Assembly (NCBI GenBank): GCA_035945115.1
Contig: DASZAN010000027.1
Span: 15,204 to 79,203 of the forward strand
Length of the DNA stretch: 64,000 bases
Direction: 5' to 3'
Source: DAHUYF01 sp035945115
GTDB lineage: Bacteria; Pseudomonadota; Alphaproteobacteria; ATCC43930; CGMCC-115725
The notes beneath the pieces were generated by a model, which was not told the origin of the DNA, did not search any database, and was given only the letters and a program-made list of their open reading frames with translations. Made by a program: the position numbers and the translations under genes. Below, piece after piece: positions 9,521-17,530 of this stretch (its first letter is position 1; each line of letters starts with the position of its first letter).

Positions 9521-9972
9521 CGGTGCAGGGTCAGCGGCTTCATCATGCACGCGGCCGTCGCCGGACAGAGACTCGCAAACTCGCTCGTCGCGCGGATGCT
9601 CGCCGGCGCCGCGTCGCGGGCGATGCGCGTGAAATCGGCCGCTGCGAAAAAATCCACCGCGGTCGTGGTGAGGAGGAAAACACGCCGCACCCCGAGCCTT
9701 CTGGCCTGATCGAGCATCCAGGCGAGAATGGCGCGGCCGTGGCCTTGGCCACGGCGCTCCGCCGGAACGACAACCGACCGCAACAACGCGTCGGCGCCGC
9801 ATACCTCCAACCCGGCGAAGCCGACATCGCCATGCGCGTCGCGAAAGCGCCAGAAGCGCCCCGATGTCACGTCGATATCGTCGGTCGGCAAAGCCGTTGA
9901 CGCGAGGAGCGCTGCGAGCGACGCCCGCTTTCCCACCGGGAGCTCGTCGGCGGCAAAGGCGTGAGCGGTCAT
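9517..9972 (-). CDS. arsN2: ArsN2-like GNAT acetyltransferase of arsenic operon
   Basis: This 151-residue GNAT protein has the acetyl-CoA-binding loop VVVPAERRGQGHGRAILAWML and a C-terminal stretch ATSEFASLCPATAACMMKPL that I associate with ArsN2-type arsenic-operon acetyltransferases. The related ArsN1 acetylates the amino group of arsinothricin and phosphinothricin; the ArsN2 substrate is less clear. Placement is strong support: it overlaps ArsC (4 nt) and the aquaporin (4 nt) by ATGA junctions. A generic GNAT role is possible if the family assignment is wrong. Confidence 0.82.
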   Translation of the reverse strand: MTAHAFAADELPVGKRASLAALLASTALPTDDIDVTSGRFWRFRDAHGDVGFAGLEVCGADALLRSVVVPAERRGQGHGRAILAWMLDQARRLGVRRVFLLTTTAVDFFAAADFTRIARDAAPASIRATSEFASLCPATAACMMKPLTLHR

Positions 9973-10484
9973 GTCAATGCTCCGCCTGTTGGAGAGAGCG
10001 TACCGATGGTTCTCGCCTCACGCTGCGCCGCCGCGCGGTCGAGTTCTTCGAGCGGCAATTCGACAAAACGCTTCACGCGCCGTTCGAGCGCGGTGAACGC
10101 ATCCTGGAACGCTTGTCGCTGCTCCTTCTCGTTGCCGGTGGCGGCGGCCGGATCGGGAACGCCCCAGTGTGCCGCCACGGGATGGCCCGGCCAGACCGGG
10201 CAGATCTCGTCCGCCGCCTGATCGCAGACGGTAATGACGAAATCCATCTGCGGCGCATGCGGCTCTGCGAACTCGTCCCAGCTCTTGCTACGAAAACCGT
10301 CGCTCGGCATTCCGAGCCGGCGCAGGAGATCGAGCGCCAGCGGATGAACGGCGCCTTTGGGAAAGCTGCCGGCGCTGAAGCCGCGGAAGCGGCCCTGGCC
10401 CCAATGATTGATCAACGCTTCGGCGAGAATGCTGCGCGCGGAATTGCCGGTGCAGAGGAAAAGGACGTTCAAGACGCGGCTCAC
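9969..10484 (-). CDS. arsC: Arsenate reductase, low-molecular-weight phosphatase type
   Basis: This 171-residue protein reduces As(V) to As(III). The P-loop CTGNSAR (C-x5-R, Cys11 to Arg17) near the N terminus and the second-cysteine region VCDQAADEICPVWPG mark the LMW-phosphatase-fold ArsC (thioredoxin- or mycoredoxin-linked type) rather than the glutaredoxin type. The C-terminal part (about residue 105 onward: FQDAFTALERRVKRFVELPL) is usual for the family. Its start overlaps the ArsI stop (ATGA), showing tight operon organisation. The As(III) product would leave through the aquaporin. Confidence 0.93.
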   Translation of the reverse strand: MSRVLNVLFLCTGNSARSILAEALINHWGQGRFRGFSAGSFPKGAVHPLALDLLRRLGMPSDGFRSKSWDEFAEPHAPQMDFVITVCDQAADEICPVWPGHPVAAHWGVPDPAAATGNEKEQRQAFQDAFTALERRVKRFVELPLEELDRAAAQREARTIGTLSPTGGALT

Positions 10485-10927
10485 GGCTGGACCGGCTCAC
10501 CGCAGCACGAGGGTGCCTTGGCGCTCGCGGCGAGCTTCCTGACGGCGCCCTCGGTGCCATAGACCGTGCTCCGGCCATGTGTGAGGAAGCTCTCCCAAGC
10601 CACGCCTTGCGGATCGGCGACCCATTGCTTTTCGGAGTGCGCGTAGCAGCAAGTGGTCGAGCCTTCGTCGAGCACCGGGCGTTCGGCGCGCTTAAGACGG
10701 TCATAGACCTCGGCCAGCTCGGCTGAGTCCTCCACTTGGATGCCGAGATGCTGCACGCCCACCGTTCCGCCGCGCCTGGAGATGGCGAAGTTGACGCGGG
10801 GATCTTCAAGCATCCATTTGGCGTAGTCGCTCTCGATCACGGTGGGCTCGGCGGCGAAGAGCGCCGAGTAGAACCGGACGGACTGCGCGAGATCGTCAAC
10901 GGCGACGTGCACGTGGAAGCGCTTCAT
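10481..10927 (-). CDS. arsI: ArsI-type C-As lyase (glyoxalase-fold dioxygenase)
   Basis: This 148-residue vicinal-oxygen-chelate protein matches ArsI, the Fe(II) dioxygenase that demethylates trivalent methylarsenite and trivalent aromatic arsenicals. Diagnostic elements are the N-terminal metal histidine (FHVHVAV, His5 or His7), His60 (VQHLGIQ), the paired thiols Cys93-Cys94 in STTCCYAHSEKQW that bind the arsenical, and Glu112 in WESF. It overlaps the end of arsR by 32 nt. The C terminus carries a further Cys pair (APSCCGEPVQP). ArsI proteins are often annotated generically as cadmium-induced CadI or glyoxalase. Confidence 0.93.
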   Translation of the reverse strand: MKRFHVHVAVDDLAQSVRFYSALFAAEPTVIESDYAKWMLEDPRVNFAISRRGGTVGVQHLGIQVEDSAELAEVYDRLKRAERPVLDEGSTTCCYAHSEKQWVADPQGVAWESFLTHGRSTVYGTEGAVRKLAASAKAPSCCGEPVQP

Positions 10928-11258
10928 GGCGTGGTACTCCTTCGGATGATTTTGCGGGTGCCGGCAGGCAGCTCGCGCCGCCGCAGCAATTTTCGGTGAG
11001 GTAGGCGATGAGCCCGTTCATCGCGCCATAGTTGGCGGCATAGATGATCGAGCGGCCCTGGCGCCGCGCCGCCACAAGCCCGGCATGTTTGAGCTGCGCC
11101 AGGTGGAAGGAGAGCGTCGGCAGCGGAAGCGACAGCTTGGCGCCGATTGAGCCGGCGGGAAGGCCGTCGGGCCCGGCCTGCACCAGCAAGCGATAAACCT
11201 CAAGCCGGGTTTCCTGGGCCAACGCCGCCAAGGCGGCAATGGTGGTATTTGGTTCCAT
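10896..11258 (-). CDS. arsR: ArsR-family arsenic-responsive repressor
   Basis: This 120-residue winged-helix repressor begins at ATG 11258 (MEPNTTIAALAALAQETRLE). Recognition helices are at about residues 33-65 (LPLPTLSFHLAQLKHAGLV). Cys91, Cys92 and Cys97 in ENCCGGASC near the C terminus form a likely As(III) site of the C-terminal type rather than the classical alpha-3N site. Upstream in-frame codons exist but run through the operator and are unlikely. It heads the arsR-arsI-arsC-arsN2-aqpS operon. It is divergent from the Liv binding protein at 11420. Confidence 0.92.
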   Translation of the reverse strand: MEPNTTIAALAALAQETRLEVYRLLVQAGPDGLPAGSIGAKLSLPLPTLSFHLAQLKHAGLVAARRQGRSIIYAANYGAMNGLIAYLTENCCGGASCLPAPAKSSEGVPRHEALPRARRR

Positions 11259-11281
11259 ATTTCCAAATATATGGAAATGTG
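11256..11281. promoter_or_regulatory. Probable ArsR operator overlapping arsR start
   Basis: An inverted repeat, CATATTTCC at 11256-11264 and GGAAATGTG at 11273-11281, matches at 8 of 9 positions around an 8-nt AT spacer. It stands out in GC-rich surroundings and covers the arsR start codon, a typical place for ArsR autorepression. An overlap of this operator with the divergent livK promoter region is possible. Confidence 0.65.
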
Positions 11282-11419
11282 TTCTCCCTGTCAACGCTGC
11301 CGTTTCACGAGCCCGCGAGGCGGCGCTCGCGACGTTTGCGCCGCCACCGGCCCAGCGGTAGTGTGGCATTGGGTAGACAAGAGCAACGAATACCAAGCCA
11401 ACTCCGGGAGGGAGGTCTC

Positions 11420-12757
11420 ATGCGTCTCAAAAGCCTAGCCTTGATCGCGGCTGCCGCTGCGGCGGGATGGAGCTTCGCAGCCAGCGAAGCGCTAGCACAG
11501 AGCGAGCAATTCATTCCGCGCCTCGTCTATCGCACCGGTCCCTATGCGCCGAACGGCATTCCCTTTGCCGACGGTTATGCCGACTACATCGACATGATCG
11601 ACGCGCGCGATGGCGGCGTGAACGGGATCAAGATCACCTACGAGGAATGCGAGACCAACTACAACAACGACAAGGGCGTCGAGTGTTACGAGCGGCTCAA
11701 AAACCATGCGCCAACCGGCGCCTCCTTGGTGGACCCGCTCTCCACCGGCATCACCTATGCGCTCATCGAGCGCACGACCGCCGATAAGATTCCGCTGGTC
11801 TCGATGGGCTACGGCCGAGCGGACGCAAGCTACGGCGCGGTATTCCCATACACCTTCACGCTTCCGGCAACATATTGGGCGCAGGCCGATGGCTGGGTGA
11901 AGTACGTCGCGCAGCAGGAAGGCGGCATCGACAAGCTCAAGGGCAAGAAGATCGCCTACGTCTATCACGACAGCGCCTATGGCAAAGAGCCGATCGCGAC
12001 CCTCGAGAAGCTCGCTGCCAAGTACAACTATACGCTTCTCAAATATGCCGTGTCGCCGCCGGGCATCGATCAAAAGGCGGTGTGGCTGCAAATCCGGCAG
12101 CAGCGGCCGAATTGGACCTTCATGTCGGGTTGGGGCGTGATGAACTCGACGGCGATTAAGGAAGCGGCGGCTGTGGGATTCCCGATGGATCATTTCATCG
12201 GCAATTGGTGGTCGGGCTCGGAGCCGGATGTCGTCCCCGCGGGCGCCGCGGCGATCGGCTACAAATCGGCGGCGTTCCACGGCGCCGGCATCGACTATCC
12301 AGTGATCCGCGACATCCTGAAGTATGTCTATGACAAGAGCGGCGGACACACGACCAAGGACAAGGTCGGCGAAGTGCTGTACAACCGCGGCGTCATCAAC
12401 GCGATCTATGATACCGAAGCGATCCGCACGGCGCAGGAGCATTTCGGCAAGAAGTCGCTCAAGGGCGAAGAGGTGCAGTGGGGCTATGAGCACCTCAACA
12501 TCACCGCGGGCCGCATCGCCGCACTCGGCGTCGAAGGGTTGATCGTGCCGATCCAACTCTCCTGCGCCAATCACGAAGGTCAGGGCAATGTCCGCATCCA
12601 GCAATGGGACGGCCATCACTGGAAGTTCGTCTCCGACTGGATCCAGCCCGACCGCGACATGATCGAGGAGATGTACAAGGAGTCGGCGCTCGCTTACGCC
12701 AAGGAGAAGGGCATCACGCCGCGTAGTTGCCCTGCGCAATCGGCGTCCGTGAAATAA
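11420..12757 (+). CDS. livK: ABC transporter substrate-binding protein (Liv/HAAT type)
   Basis: This 445-residue periplasmic binding protein has a signal peptide cleaved after about residue 28 (AASEALAQ). The mature protein has two periplasmic-binding-fold lobes (VYRTGPYAPNGIPFADGYADYI..., KLKGKKIAYVYHDSAYGKEPI..., GRIAALGVEGLIVPIQLSC). The GGAGG at about 11410 and the signal peptide fix the ATG at 11420. Liv binding proteins of this subfamily usually sit beside livH, livM, livF and a PaaK-like ligase; here the permeases are 9 kb away on the same strand. The ligand is unknown, with aromatic or branched-chain acids being most likely. Confidence 0.92.
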   Translation: MRLKSLALIAAAAAAGWSFAASEALAQSEQFIPRLVYRTGPYAPNGIPFADGYADYIDMIDARDGGVNGIKITYEECETNYNNDKGVECYERLKNHAPTGASLVDPLSTGITYALIERTTADKIPLVSMGYGRADASYGAVFPYTFTLPATYWAQADGWVKYVAQQEGGIDKLKGKKIAYVYHDSAYGKEPIATLEKLAAKYNYTLLKYAVSPPGIDQKAVWLQIRQQRPNWTFMSGWGVMNSTAIKEAAAVGFPMDHFIGNWWSGSEPDVVPAGAAAIGYKSAAFHGAGIDYPVIRDILKYVYDKSGGHTTKDKVGEVLYNRGVINAIYDTEAIRTAQEHFGKKSLKGEEVQWGYEHLNITAGRIAALGVEGLIVPIQLSCANHEGQGNVRIQQWDGHHWKFVSDWIQPDRDMIEEMYKESALAYAKEKGITPRSCPAQSASVK

Positions 12758-12787
12758 CGCGCTTCATGCATCGGTTGGTCCCCTCGC

Positions 12788-12846
12788 GCTCCCGCAATGC
12801 GCGCCCCTCCCTCTCCCCGCCGGGGAGAGGGTTGGGGTGAGGGGGC
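12788..12846. repeat. REP-like palindrome between livK and livF
   Basis: CCCTCTCCCC and GGGGAGAGGG form a hairpin at about 12810-12832, followed by the GGTTGGGGTGAGGGGG tail. This is the same family as at 1-165 and lies in the only gap of the downstream liv genes. Such elements can act as mRNA-stability or termination signals. Confidence 0.75.
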
Positions 12847-12852
12847 GTTTGC

Positions 12853-13665
12853 ATGTCCTCCAACGGCGCGCTGCTCGGCGTCAACAACATCGAAGTCATC
12901 TATAACCGCGTCATTCTCGTGTTGAAGGGTGTGTCGCTCGATGTGCCCAAGGGCGGCATCGTCGCGCTCTTGGGCGCGAACGGCGCCGGCAAGACGACGA
13001 CCTTGAAGGCGATCTCCAATCTGCTCCGCGCCGAGCGCGGCGAGGTCACCAAGGGCACTATCACCTATGACGGCAGGCGCGTCGATCGCTTGACGCCCAA
13101 CGATCTCGTTCGGCGCGGGGTGGTGCAGGTGATGGAAGGCCGCCACTGCTTCGGCCATCTTACGGTCGAGGAGAACCTGCTCACCGGTGCCTTCACGCGG
13201 CGCGAGGGCCGCGGCGCGGTGCGGCGCGACCTCGACCGCGTCTATGGTTTCTTCCCGCGCTTGAAAGAGCGCAAGGACGGGCTCGCCGGCTACATTTCGG
13301 GCGGCGAGCAGCAGATGACGGCGATCGGCCGCGCACTCATGGCCAATCCCAGACTCATCCTTCTCGACGAGCCCTCGATGGGCTTGGCGCCGCAGATCGT
13401 CGAGGAGATTTTCGAGATCGTGCGCCGCTTGAACCGCGACGCGGGCGTAAGTTTCTTGCTGGCGGAGCAGAACACCAACATCGCGCTCCGCTACGCCGAT
13501 TACGGCTACATCCTCGAGAACGGCCGCGTGGTGATGGATGGCGACGCGGCGTCGCTCCGCGCCAACGAGGATGTGAAGGAATTCTATCTCGGCCTCTCCG
13601 CCACCGGCCGTAAGAGCTATCGCGAGGTCAAGCACTACCGCCGGCGCAAGCGCTGGCTCGCATGA
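12853..13665 (+). CDS. livF: ABC transporter ATP-binding protein (LivF family)
   Basis: This 270-residue ATPase powers the Liv importer. Walker A GANGAGKTT is at residues 41-49, the signature ISGGEQQM at 148-155 and Walker B RLILLDEP at 167-174, followed by LAPQIVEEIFEIVRRL, the LivF family hallmark. A basic C-terminal tail (REVKHYRRRKRWLA) extends beyond the ordinary LivF end and is seen in paralogues beside PaaK-like ligases. Its stop overlaps the start of the ligase by 4 nt (ATGA), so the two are translationally coupled. LivG is not in the window. Confidence 0.94.
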   Translation: MSSNGALLGVNNIEVIYNRVILVLKGVSLDVPKGGIVALLGANGAGKTTTLKAISNLLRAERGEVTKGTITYDGRRVDRLTPNDLVRRGVVQVMEGRHCFGHLTVEENLLTGAFTRREGRGAVRRDLDRVYGFFPRLKERKDGLAGYISGGEQQMTAIGRALMANPRLILLDEPSMGLAPQIVEEIFEIVRRLNRDAGVSFLLAEQNTNIALRYADYGYILENGRVVMDGDAASLRANEDVKEFYLGLSATGRKSYREVKHYRRRKRWLA

Positions 13666-14906
13666 TGACCACCGCGCGCCACTACGACACGCTCGAGACC
13701 CGCGATCCGCAAGAGCGCGAGCGCGCGCTCATGGCGGCGTTGCCGCAGCAGATCGCGCATGCCAAGGCGAACGCGCCTCATTTTGCGGCGCTGTTAAGGG
13801 ATATCGATCCGCGCGACGTGACGAGCCGCGCGGCGCTCGCCGAGCTGCCGGTGACACGCAAGAGCGCGCTTCTCGCGCTGCAGAAGGAGCGGCCGCCTTT
13901 CGGCGGCCTCGCCGCCACGCCGCCCAGCCAACTCGCGCGCATCTTCATGTCGCCGGGTCCGATCTACGAGCCCGAGGGAAAGCGGACGGATTATTGGCGC
14001 ATTGCGCGCGCGCTCTTCGCGGCGGGATTCCGTGCCGGCGATCTCATCCACAATTGTTTCTCTTATCACCTGACGCCGGCAGGCTCGATGTTCGAAGGCG
14101 GAGCGGCGGCCTTGGGCTGTGCCGTCATTCCCGGCGGCACCGGCCAAACCGAGCTTCAGGTGCGCGTCATTTCCGATCTGAGACCCGTGGGCTATGCCGG
14201 CACACCCTCCTTCCTCCGCATCATTCTTGAGAAAGGTCGCGAGCTCCACGCCGACCTTTCTTCGCTGAAGCGCGCGGTCGTGGGTGGCGAGGCGTTTCCG
14301 CCGGCACTGCAGAAAGAAGTGGCGAGCCATGGCGTTGCCGCGTTCCAAACCTACGGAACGGCCGATCTCGGGACGATTGCCTATGAGTCCGAAGCCCGCC
14401 AAGGATTGGTGATCGACGAGGGCGTGATCGTCGAGCTGGTGCGACCCGGCACCGGCGATCCCGTGCCGGAGGGCGAGGTGGGCGAGGTGGTGGTGACGAC
14501 CTTCACGCCCGACTACCCGCTCATCCGCTTCGCCACCGGCGATCTTTCGGCCATCCTGCCAGGCGTGAGCCCCTGTGGCCGCACCAACCGGCGGATCAAA
14601 GGTTGGATGGGCCGGGCGGATCAGACCACCAAGGTCAAGGGCATGTTCGTCCATCCCGAGCAGATTGCCGAGGTGGTGAAGCGCCACCCGCAAATAAGGC
14701 GCGCCCGGCTTGTCGTCAGCCAGGAGAGCGGAGGCGACGCCATGACGCTCAAGGCGGAAGTGTCGTCCGGCGACGCCGCCTTGGCCGCTGCAGTGGCAGA
14801 AAGCTTGACCGCCGCCACCAAGCTCAAAGGGCGGGTGGAGCTGGTGGCCGCCGGTTCGCTCCCCAATGACGGCAAAGTCATCGAGGACATACGTCGTTAC
14901 GATTGA
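13662..14906 (+). CDS. PaaK-like phenylacetate/aryl-CoA ligase family protein
   Basis: This 414-residue adenylate-forming enzyme has the PaaK layout: an N-terminal helical part, a nucleotide-binding region (SSLKRAVVGGEAFPPALQKEV, then TYGTADLGTIAYESEA), RFATGDLSAI and a C-terminal lid (GRADQTTKVKGMFVHPEQIAEVV). It probably converts an imported carboxylic acid, perhaps aromatic, to its CoA thioester. Coupling to livF by an ATGA overlap ties the ligase to the importer. The usual phosphate-binding Ser/Thr/Gly loop near residue 90 is poorly conserved (IFMSPGPIYEPEGKR), so activity and substrate remain open. Confidence 0.88.
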   Translation: MMTTARHYDTLETRDPQERERALMAALPQQIAHAKANAPHFAALLRDIDPRDVTSRAALAELPVTRKSALLALQKERPPFGGLAATPPSQLARIFMSPGPIYEPEGKRTDYWRIARALFAAGFRAGDLIHNCFSYHLTPAGSMFEGGAAALGCAVIPGGTGQTELQVRVISDLRPVGYAGTPSFLRIILEKGRELHADLSSLKRAVVGGEAFPPALQKEVASHGVAAFQTYGTADLGTIAYESEARQGLVIDEGVIVELVRPGTGDPVPEGEVGEVVVTTFTPDYPLIRFATGDLSAILPGVSPCGRTNRRIKGWMGRADQTTKVKGMFVHPEQIAEVVKRHPQIRRARLVVSQESGGDAMTLKAEVSSGDAALAAAVAESLTAATKLKGRVELVAAGSLPNDGKVIEDIRRYD

Positions 14907-15067
14907 GACCAGGCCTCCGCTGTGGATCGTTGCCAGAAATCATCCTTTTGCCACGTTTCAAGCGAACCGATGTCGCATTCCCAGCGTCTTTTATAGGAGC
15001 GCGAGACGATCAATCGGCTCGTCTCCGCTCTTCGCAGCGGTCCTCCCCCGACCGCTTATCGAGAAGC

Positions 15068-15098
15068 ACGGCCCCGGTTCCTCCCCCACCGGGGCCGT
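15068..15098. terminator. Perfect GC-rich hairpin after PaaK-like gene
   Basis: ACGGCCCCGGT at 15068-15078 pairs perfectly with 15088-15098 over a 9-nt loop. There is no clear T run behind it, so it may act as a Rho-assisted terminator. It sits in the 265-nt gap between the liv/paaK unit and the ccm operon. A shorter hairpin (AGCGG...CCGCT) lies about 30 nt earlier. Confidence 0.6.
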
Positions 15099-15171
15099 CG
15101 CCTTTCCCGGGTGCGGTGCCGGGGCAGTCATGGCATGATCCGCCCGCTCTTTCGCCACCTCTTCGGCATCG

Positions 15172-15867
15172 ATGCCAGAGACCGCTCCCGCCGATCTAAC
15201 CCTCCGCGCTTTCGCTGGCCGGGGGCTTGCCTGCCGCCGGGGCGAACGGCTCGTCTTCTCCGGCCTTTCCTTCGCGTTGCCGGGGGGCGGCACCTTGCTC
15301 CTCACCGGTCCCAACGGCAGCGGCAAGTCGAGCTTGCTGCGCCTTCTGGCAGGGTTGAGTCACCCGGACGCGGGCTCGCTCTCCTGGGACGGGGTGCCGG
15401 TCAACGACGATCCCGCCGCGCACCGCGCCCGCCTTCACTTCATCGGCCATCAGGATGCGGTGAAGCCGGCGCTGGCGGTCGGCGAAACCCTGCGCTTCTG
15501 GGCGGGGATGCATGGGGGCGCGGCGGTTGCAGCGGCTCTCGCCCATTTTCGGCTGGAGGTGGTGGCAGACTGGCCGTGCCGGCATCTCTCCGCGGGCCAG
15601 CGACGGCGGCTTGCCTTGGCCCGCCTCTTGGCGAGCCCGGCCCCGCTCTGGCTTTTGGACGAGCCCACCACCGGCCTCGATGCCGAGGCGCAAGCGGACC
15701 TGCTCGCCGCCATCACCGCCCACCGCCGCAGCGGCGGTAGGGTCGTGCTCTCGACCCATGCGGAGCTGGCGATCGCGGATGCGGCGGTCCTATCGTTGGC
15801 GGATTTTGTGCCAAGAAGAGCGCGTCCTGAGGTGGAGCAGGACGCCGCCGCCCCGAGGTACGAGTAG
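15172..15867 (+). CDS. ccmA: Haem exporter ATP-binding protein CcmA
   Basis: This 231-residue ABC ATPase forms the CcmABCD complex that releases holo-CcmE during cytochrome c maturation. Walker A GPNGSGKSS is at residues 46-54, the signature HLSAGQRRR at 138-146 and Walker B LWLLDEP at 159-165, followed by TTGLDAE. The family-specific HFIGHQDAVKPALAVGETLRFW segment is present. It is the first gene of the ccm operon. The next gene, ccmB, starts 11 nt downstream. The ATG at 15172 has no strong ribosome-binding site, but its position matches the family length. Confidence 0.95.
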   Translation: MPETAPADLTLRAFAGRGLACRRGERLVFSGLSFALPGGGTLLLTGPNGSGKSSLLRLLAGLSHPDAGSLSWDGVPVNDDPAAHRARLHFIGHQDAVKPALAVGETLRFWAGMHGGAAVAAALAHFRLEVVADWPCRHLSAGQRRRLALARLLASPAPLWLLDEPTTGLDAEAQADLLAAITAHRRSGGRVVLSTHAELAIADAAVLSLADFVPRRARPEVEQDAAAPRYE

Positions 15868-15878
15868 GCGCGGCAGAA

Positions 15879-16544
15879 ATGCAGCCGTTCCATCTGCTCA
15901 TCACCCGCGAGCTGCGCCTGGCGCTTCGGCAGGGCGGCGACAGCGCCATGGTGGTGGCGTTCTTCGTGCTGGCGGTGATCCTCTTCCCGTTTGGCCTAGG
16001 CCCGGAACCACAGGTTTTGGCGCGGACCGCGGCCGGCATCTTGTGGGTGACGGCGCTGCTGGCGGCGCTGCTCTCGCTCGAGCGGCTCTTCCAGGCGGAT
16101 TACGAGGATGGGAGCCTCGAGGCGCTGGCGCTGATGCCGCTGCCGCTCGAGGGGCAGGTGCTGGCGAAGTGCCTCGCCCACTGGCTGGTGACGGGCTTGC
16201 CCCTGACGGCCATCTCGCCGGTACTGGCGCTGCTGCTCCATCTCGATGCTGCCGGATATCCCATGCTGGTGGCGGGCCTGCTGCTGGGCACGCCGAGCCT
16301 CAGCCTCATCGGTGCCGTGGGGGCTGCGCTCGCCTTGGGCGCGCGCCGCGGCGGGGTGCTTTTGTCGCTCCTGGTGCTGCCGCTCTACATCCCCGTGCTG
16401 ATCTTCGGTGTAGCCGCGATCGAGGCGGCGGTTGCCGATCTCAGTGCGCGGCCGCATCTTCTGCTGATGGGCGCACTTCTCGCCGCCGCCTTGCCGCTGG
16501 CGCCGCTCGCCGCCGCCGCCGCGCTGCGTCAGGCGCTGGAGTGA
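15879..16544 (+). CDS. ccmB: Haem exporter membrane protein CcmB
   Basis: This 221-residue polytopic membrane protein of the CcmABCD complex has six hydrophobic segments. The N terminus LLITRELRLALRQGG and the segment ERLFQADYEDGSLEALALMPLPLE are diagnostic of CcmB. It partners CcmA in ATP-driven release of haem-loaded CcmE at the cytoplasmic membrane. It lies 11 nt after ccmA and 57 nt before ccmC, all on the same strand. Confidence 0.95.
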   Translation: MQPFHLLITRELRLALRQGGDSAMVVAFFVLAVILFPFGLGPEPQVLARTAAGILWVTALLAALLSLERLFQADYEDGSLEALALMPLPLEGQVLAKCLAHWLVTGLPLTAISPVLALLLHLDAAGYPMLVAGLLLGTPSLSLIGAVGAALALGARRGGVLLSLLVLPLYIPVLIFGVAAIEAAVADLSARPHLLLMGALLAAALPLAPLAAAAALRQALE

Positions 16545-16601
16545 GCGTCCTTTACAGCGATGTCATGCCATTGACGGCGATTTTGCGCTAGAAGACGCCC
16601 G

Positions 16602-17360
16602 ATGCACCGTTTCGCCAATCCGGCCCGCTTCATGCGGCTTTCCGCGACGCTCTTGCCGTGGCTCGCGGCCGCAGCGGCGGTGCTGCTGGCGCTCGGCCTT
16701 TATCTCGCGCTAATCGTGGCGCCCGCCGATTACCAGCAGGGCGAGGCGGTCCGCATCATGTATGTGCATGTGCCATCGGCCTGGATGGCGAGCGCCGTCT
16801 ATGCGCTGATGGCACTCGCCAGTGCCGTGGCGCTCATCTGGCGCCACCCGCTCGCCGACATCGCCGCCCAGAGCGCCGCACCCCTCGGCGCCGCCTTCAC
16901 GCTCCTTTGCCTCGTCACGGGATCGCTGTGGGGCGAGCCGATGTGGGGCACCTGGTGGGTGTGGGACGCGCGGCTCACTTCGGTGCTCGTGCTGTTCTTT
17001 CTTTATCTCGGCTACATCGCCCTTGCTCATGCCTTCGACGAGCCCGGCCGCGGCGCGCGCGCCGGCGCCATCCTGGCGCTCGTCGGCATCGTCAACCTGC
17101 CGATCATCAAATTCTCCGTCGATTGGTGGAACACGCTCCATCAGCCCGCGAGCGTCTTCCGCTTGGGCGGGCCCACGATCGACGCCTCGATGCTGTGGCC
17201 GCTGCTGGTGATGGCGCTGGGCTTCACGCTCTTCTTCGCAACGCTTCTTCTCATTCGCATGCGCACGCTCCTCATCGCCGCCAAGATTCGCGCGCTCCGG
17301 CTTTCCTCGCTCGAGGACGAGAGCGCGGTCATTGCGGCGCCGCGCCCGGCGATGCAATGA
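16602..17360 (+). CDS. ccmC: Haem lyase/exporter subunit CcmC
   Basis: This 252-residue membrane protein loads haem onto CcmE. It carries the tryptophan-rich WWD-type periplasmic motif (GTWWVWDARLT, residues about 113-123) and histidines flanking it in YVHVPSAWMAS and NTLHQPAS, expected axial haem contacts. Six hydrophobic helices are visible. Its stop overlaps ccmD by 4 nt (ATGA). The ATG at 16602 gives a typical length. Confidence 0.95.
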   Translation: MHRFANPARFMRLSATLLPWLAAAAAVLLALGLYLALIVAPADYQQGEAVRIMYVHVPSAWMASAVYALMALASAVALIWRHPLADIAAQSAAPLGAAFTLLCLVTGSLWGEPMWGTWWVWDARLTSVLVLFFLYLGYIALAHAFDEPGRGARAGAILALVGIVNLPIIKFSVDWWNTLHQPASVFRLGGPTIDASMLWPLLVMALGFTLFFATLLLIRMRTLLIAAKIRALRLSSLEDESAVIAAPRPAMQ

Positions 17361-17530
17361 GCGGCCTCGGCGCGTTTCTCGCCATGGGCGGCTACGCCCC
17401 CTTCGTCTGGCCCGCCTATGGCGCCGCCCTGATGGTGCTGATCGTCCTTCTCGCCTGGACGCTCGGAGGTTATCGGAAGCGCCAGCGCGAGCTCGAGGCG
17501 TTGCAGCGCAAGGGCGAGCGGCGGCGATGA
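17357..17530 (+). CDS. ccmD: Haem exporter small subunit CcmD
   Basis: This 57-residue single-pass membrane protein has the family pattern: a short N terminus (MSGLGAFLAMGGYAPFVWPAY), one hydrophobic helix (GAALMVLIVLLAWTLGGY) and a basic tail (RKRQRELEALQRKGERRR). It stabilises CcmC-CcmE interaction in the CcmABCD complex. It overlaps both neighbours by 4 nt, which fixes the start even though the gene is very short. Confidence 0.93.
   Translation: MSGLGAFLAMGGYAPFVWPAYGAALMVLIVLLAWTLGGYRKRQRELEALQRKGERRR

Noticed and set aside
12694..13635. 313-codon minus-strand frame opposite livF
   Set aside because: It is the antisense of a well-conserved ATPase, and in GC-rich DNA such frames are common.
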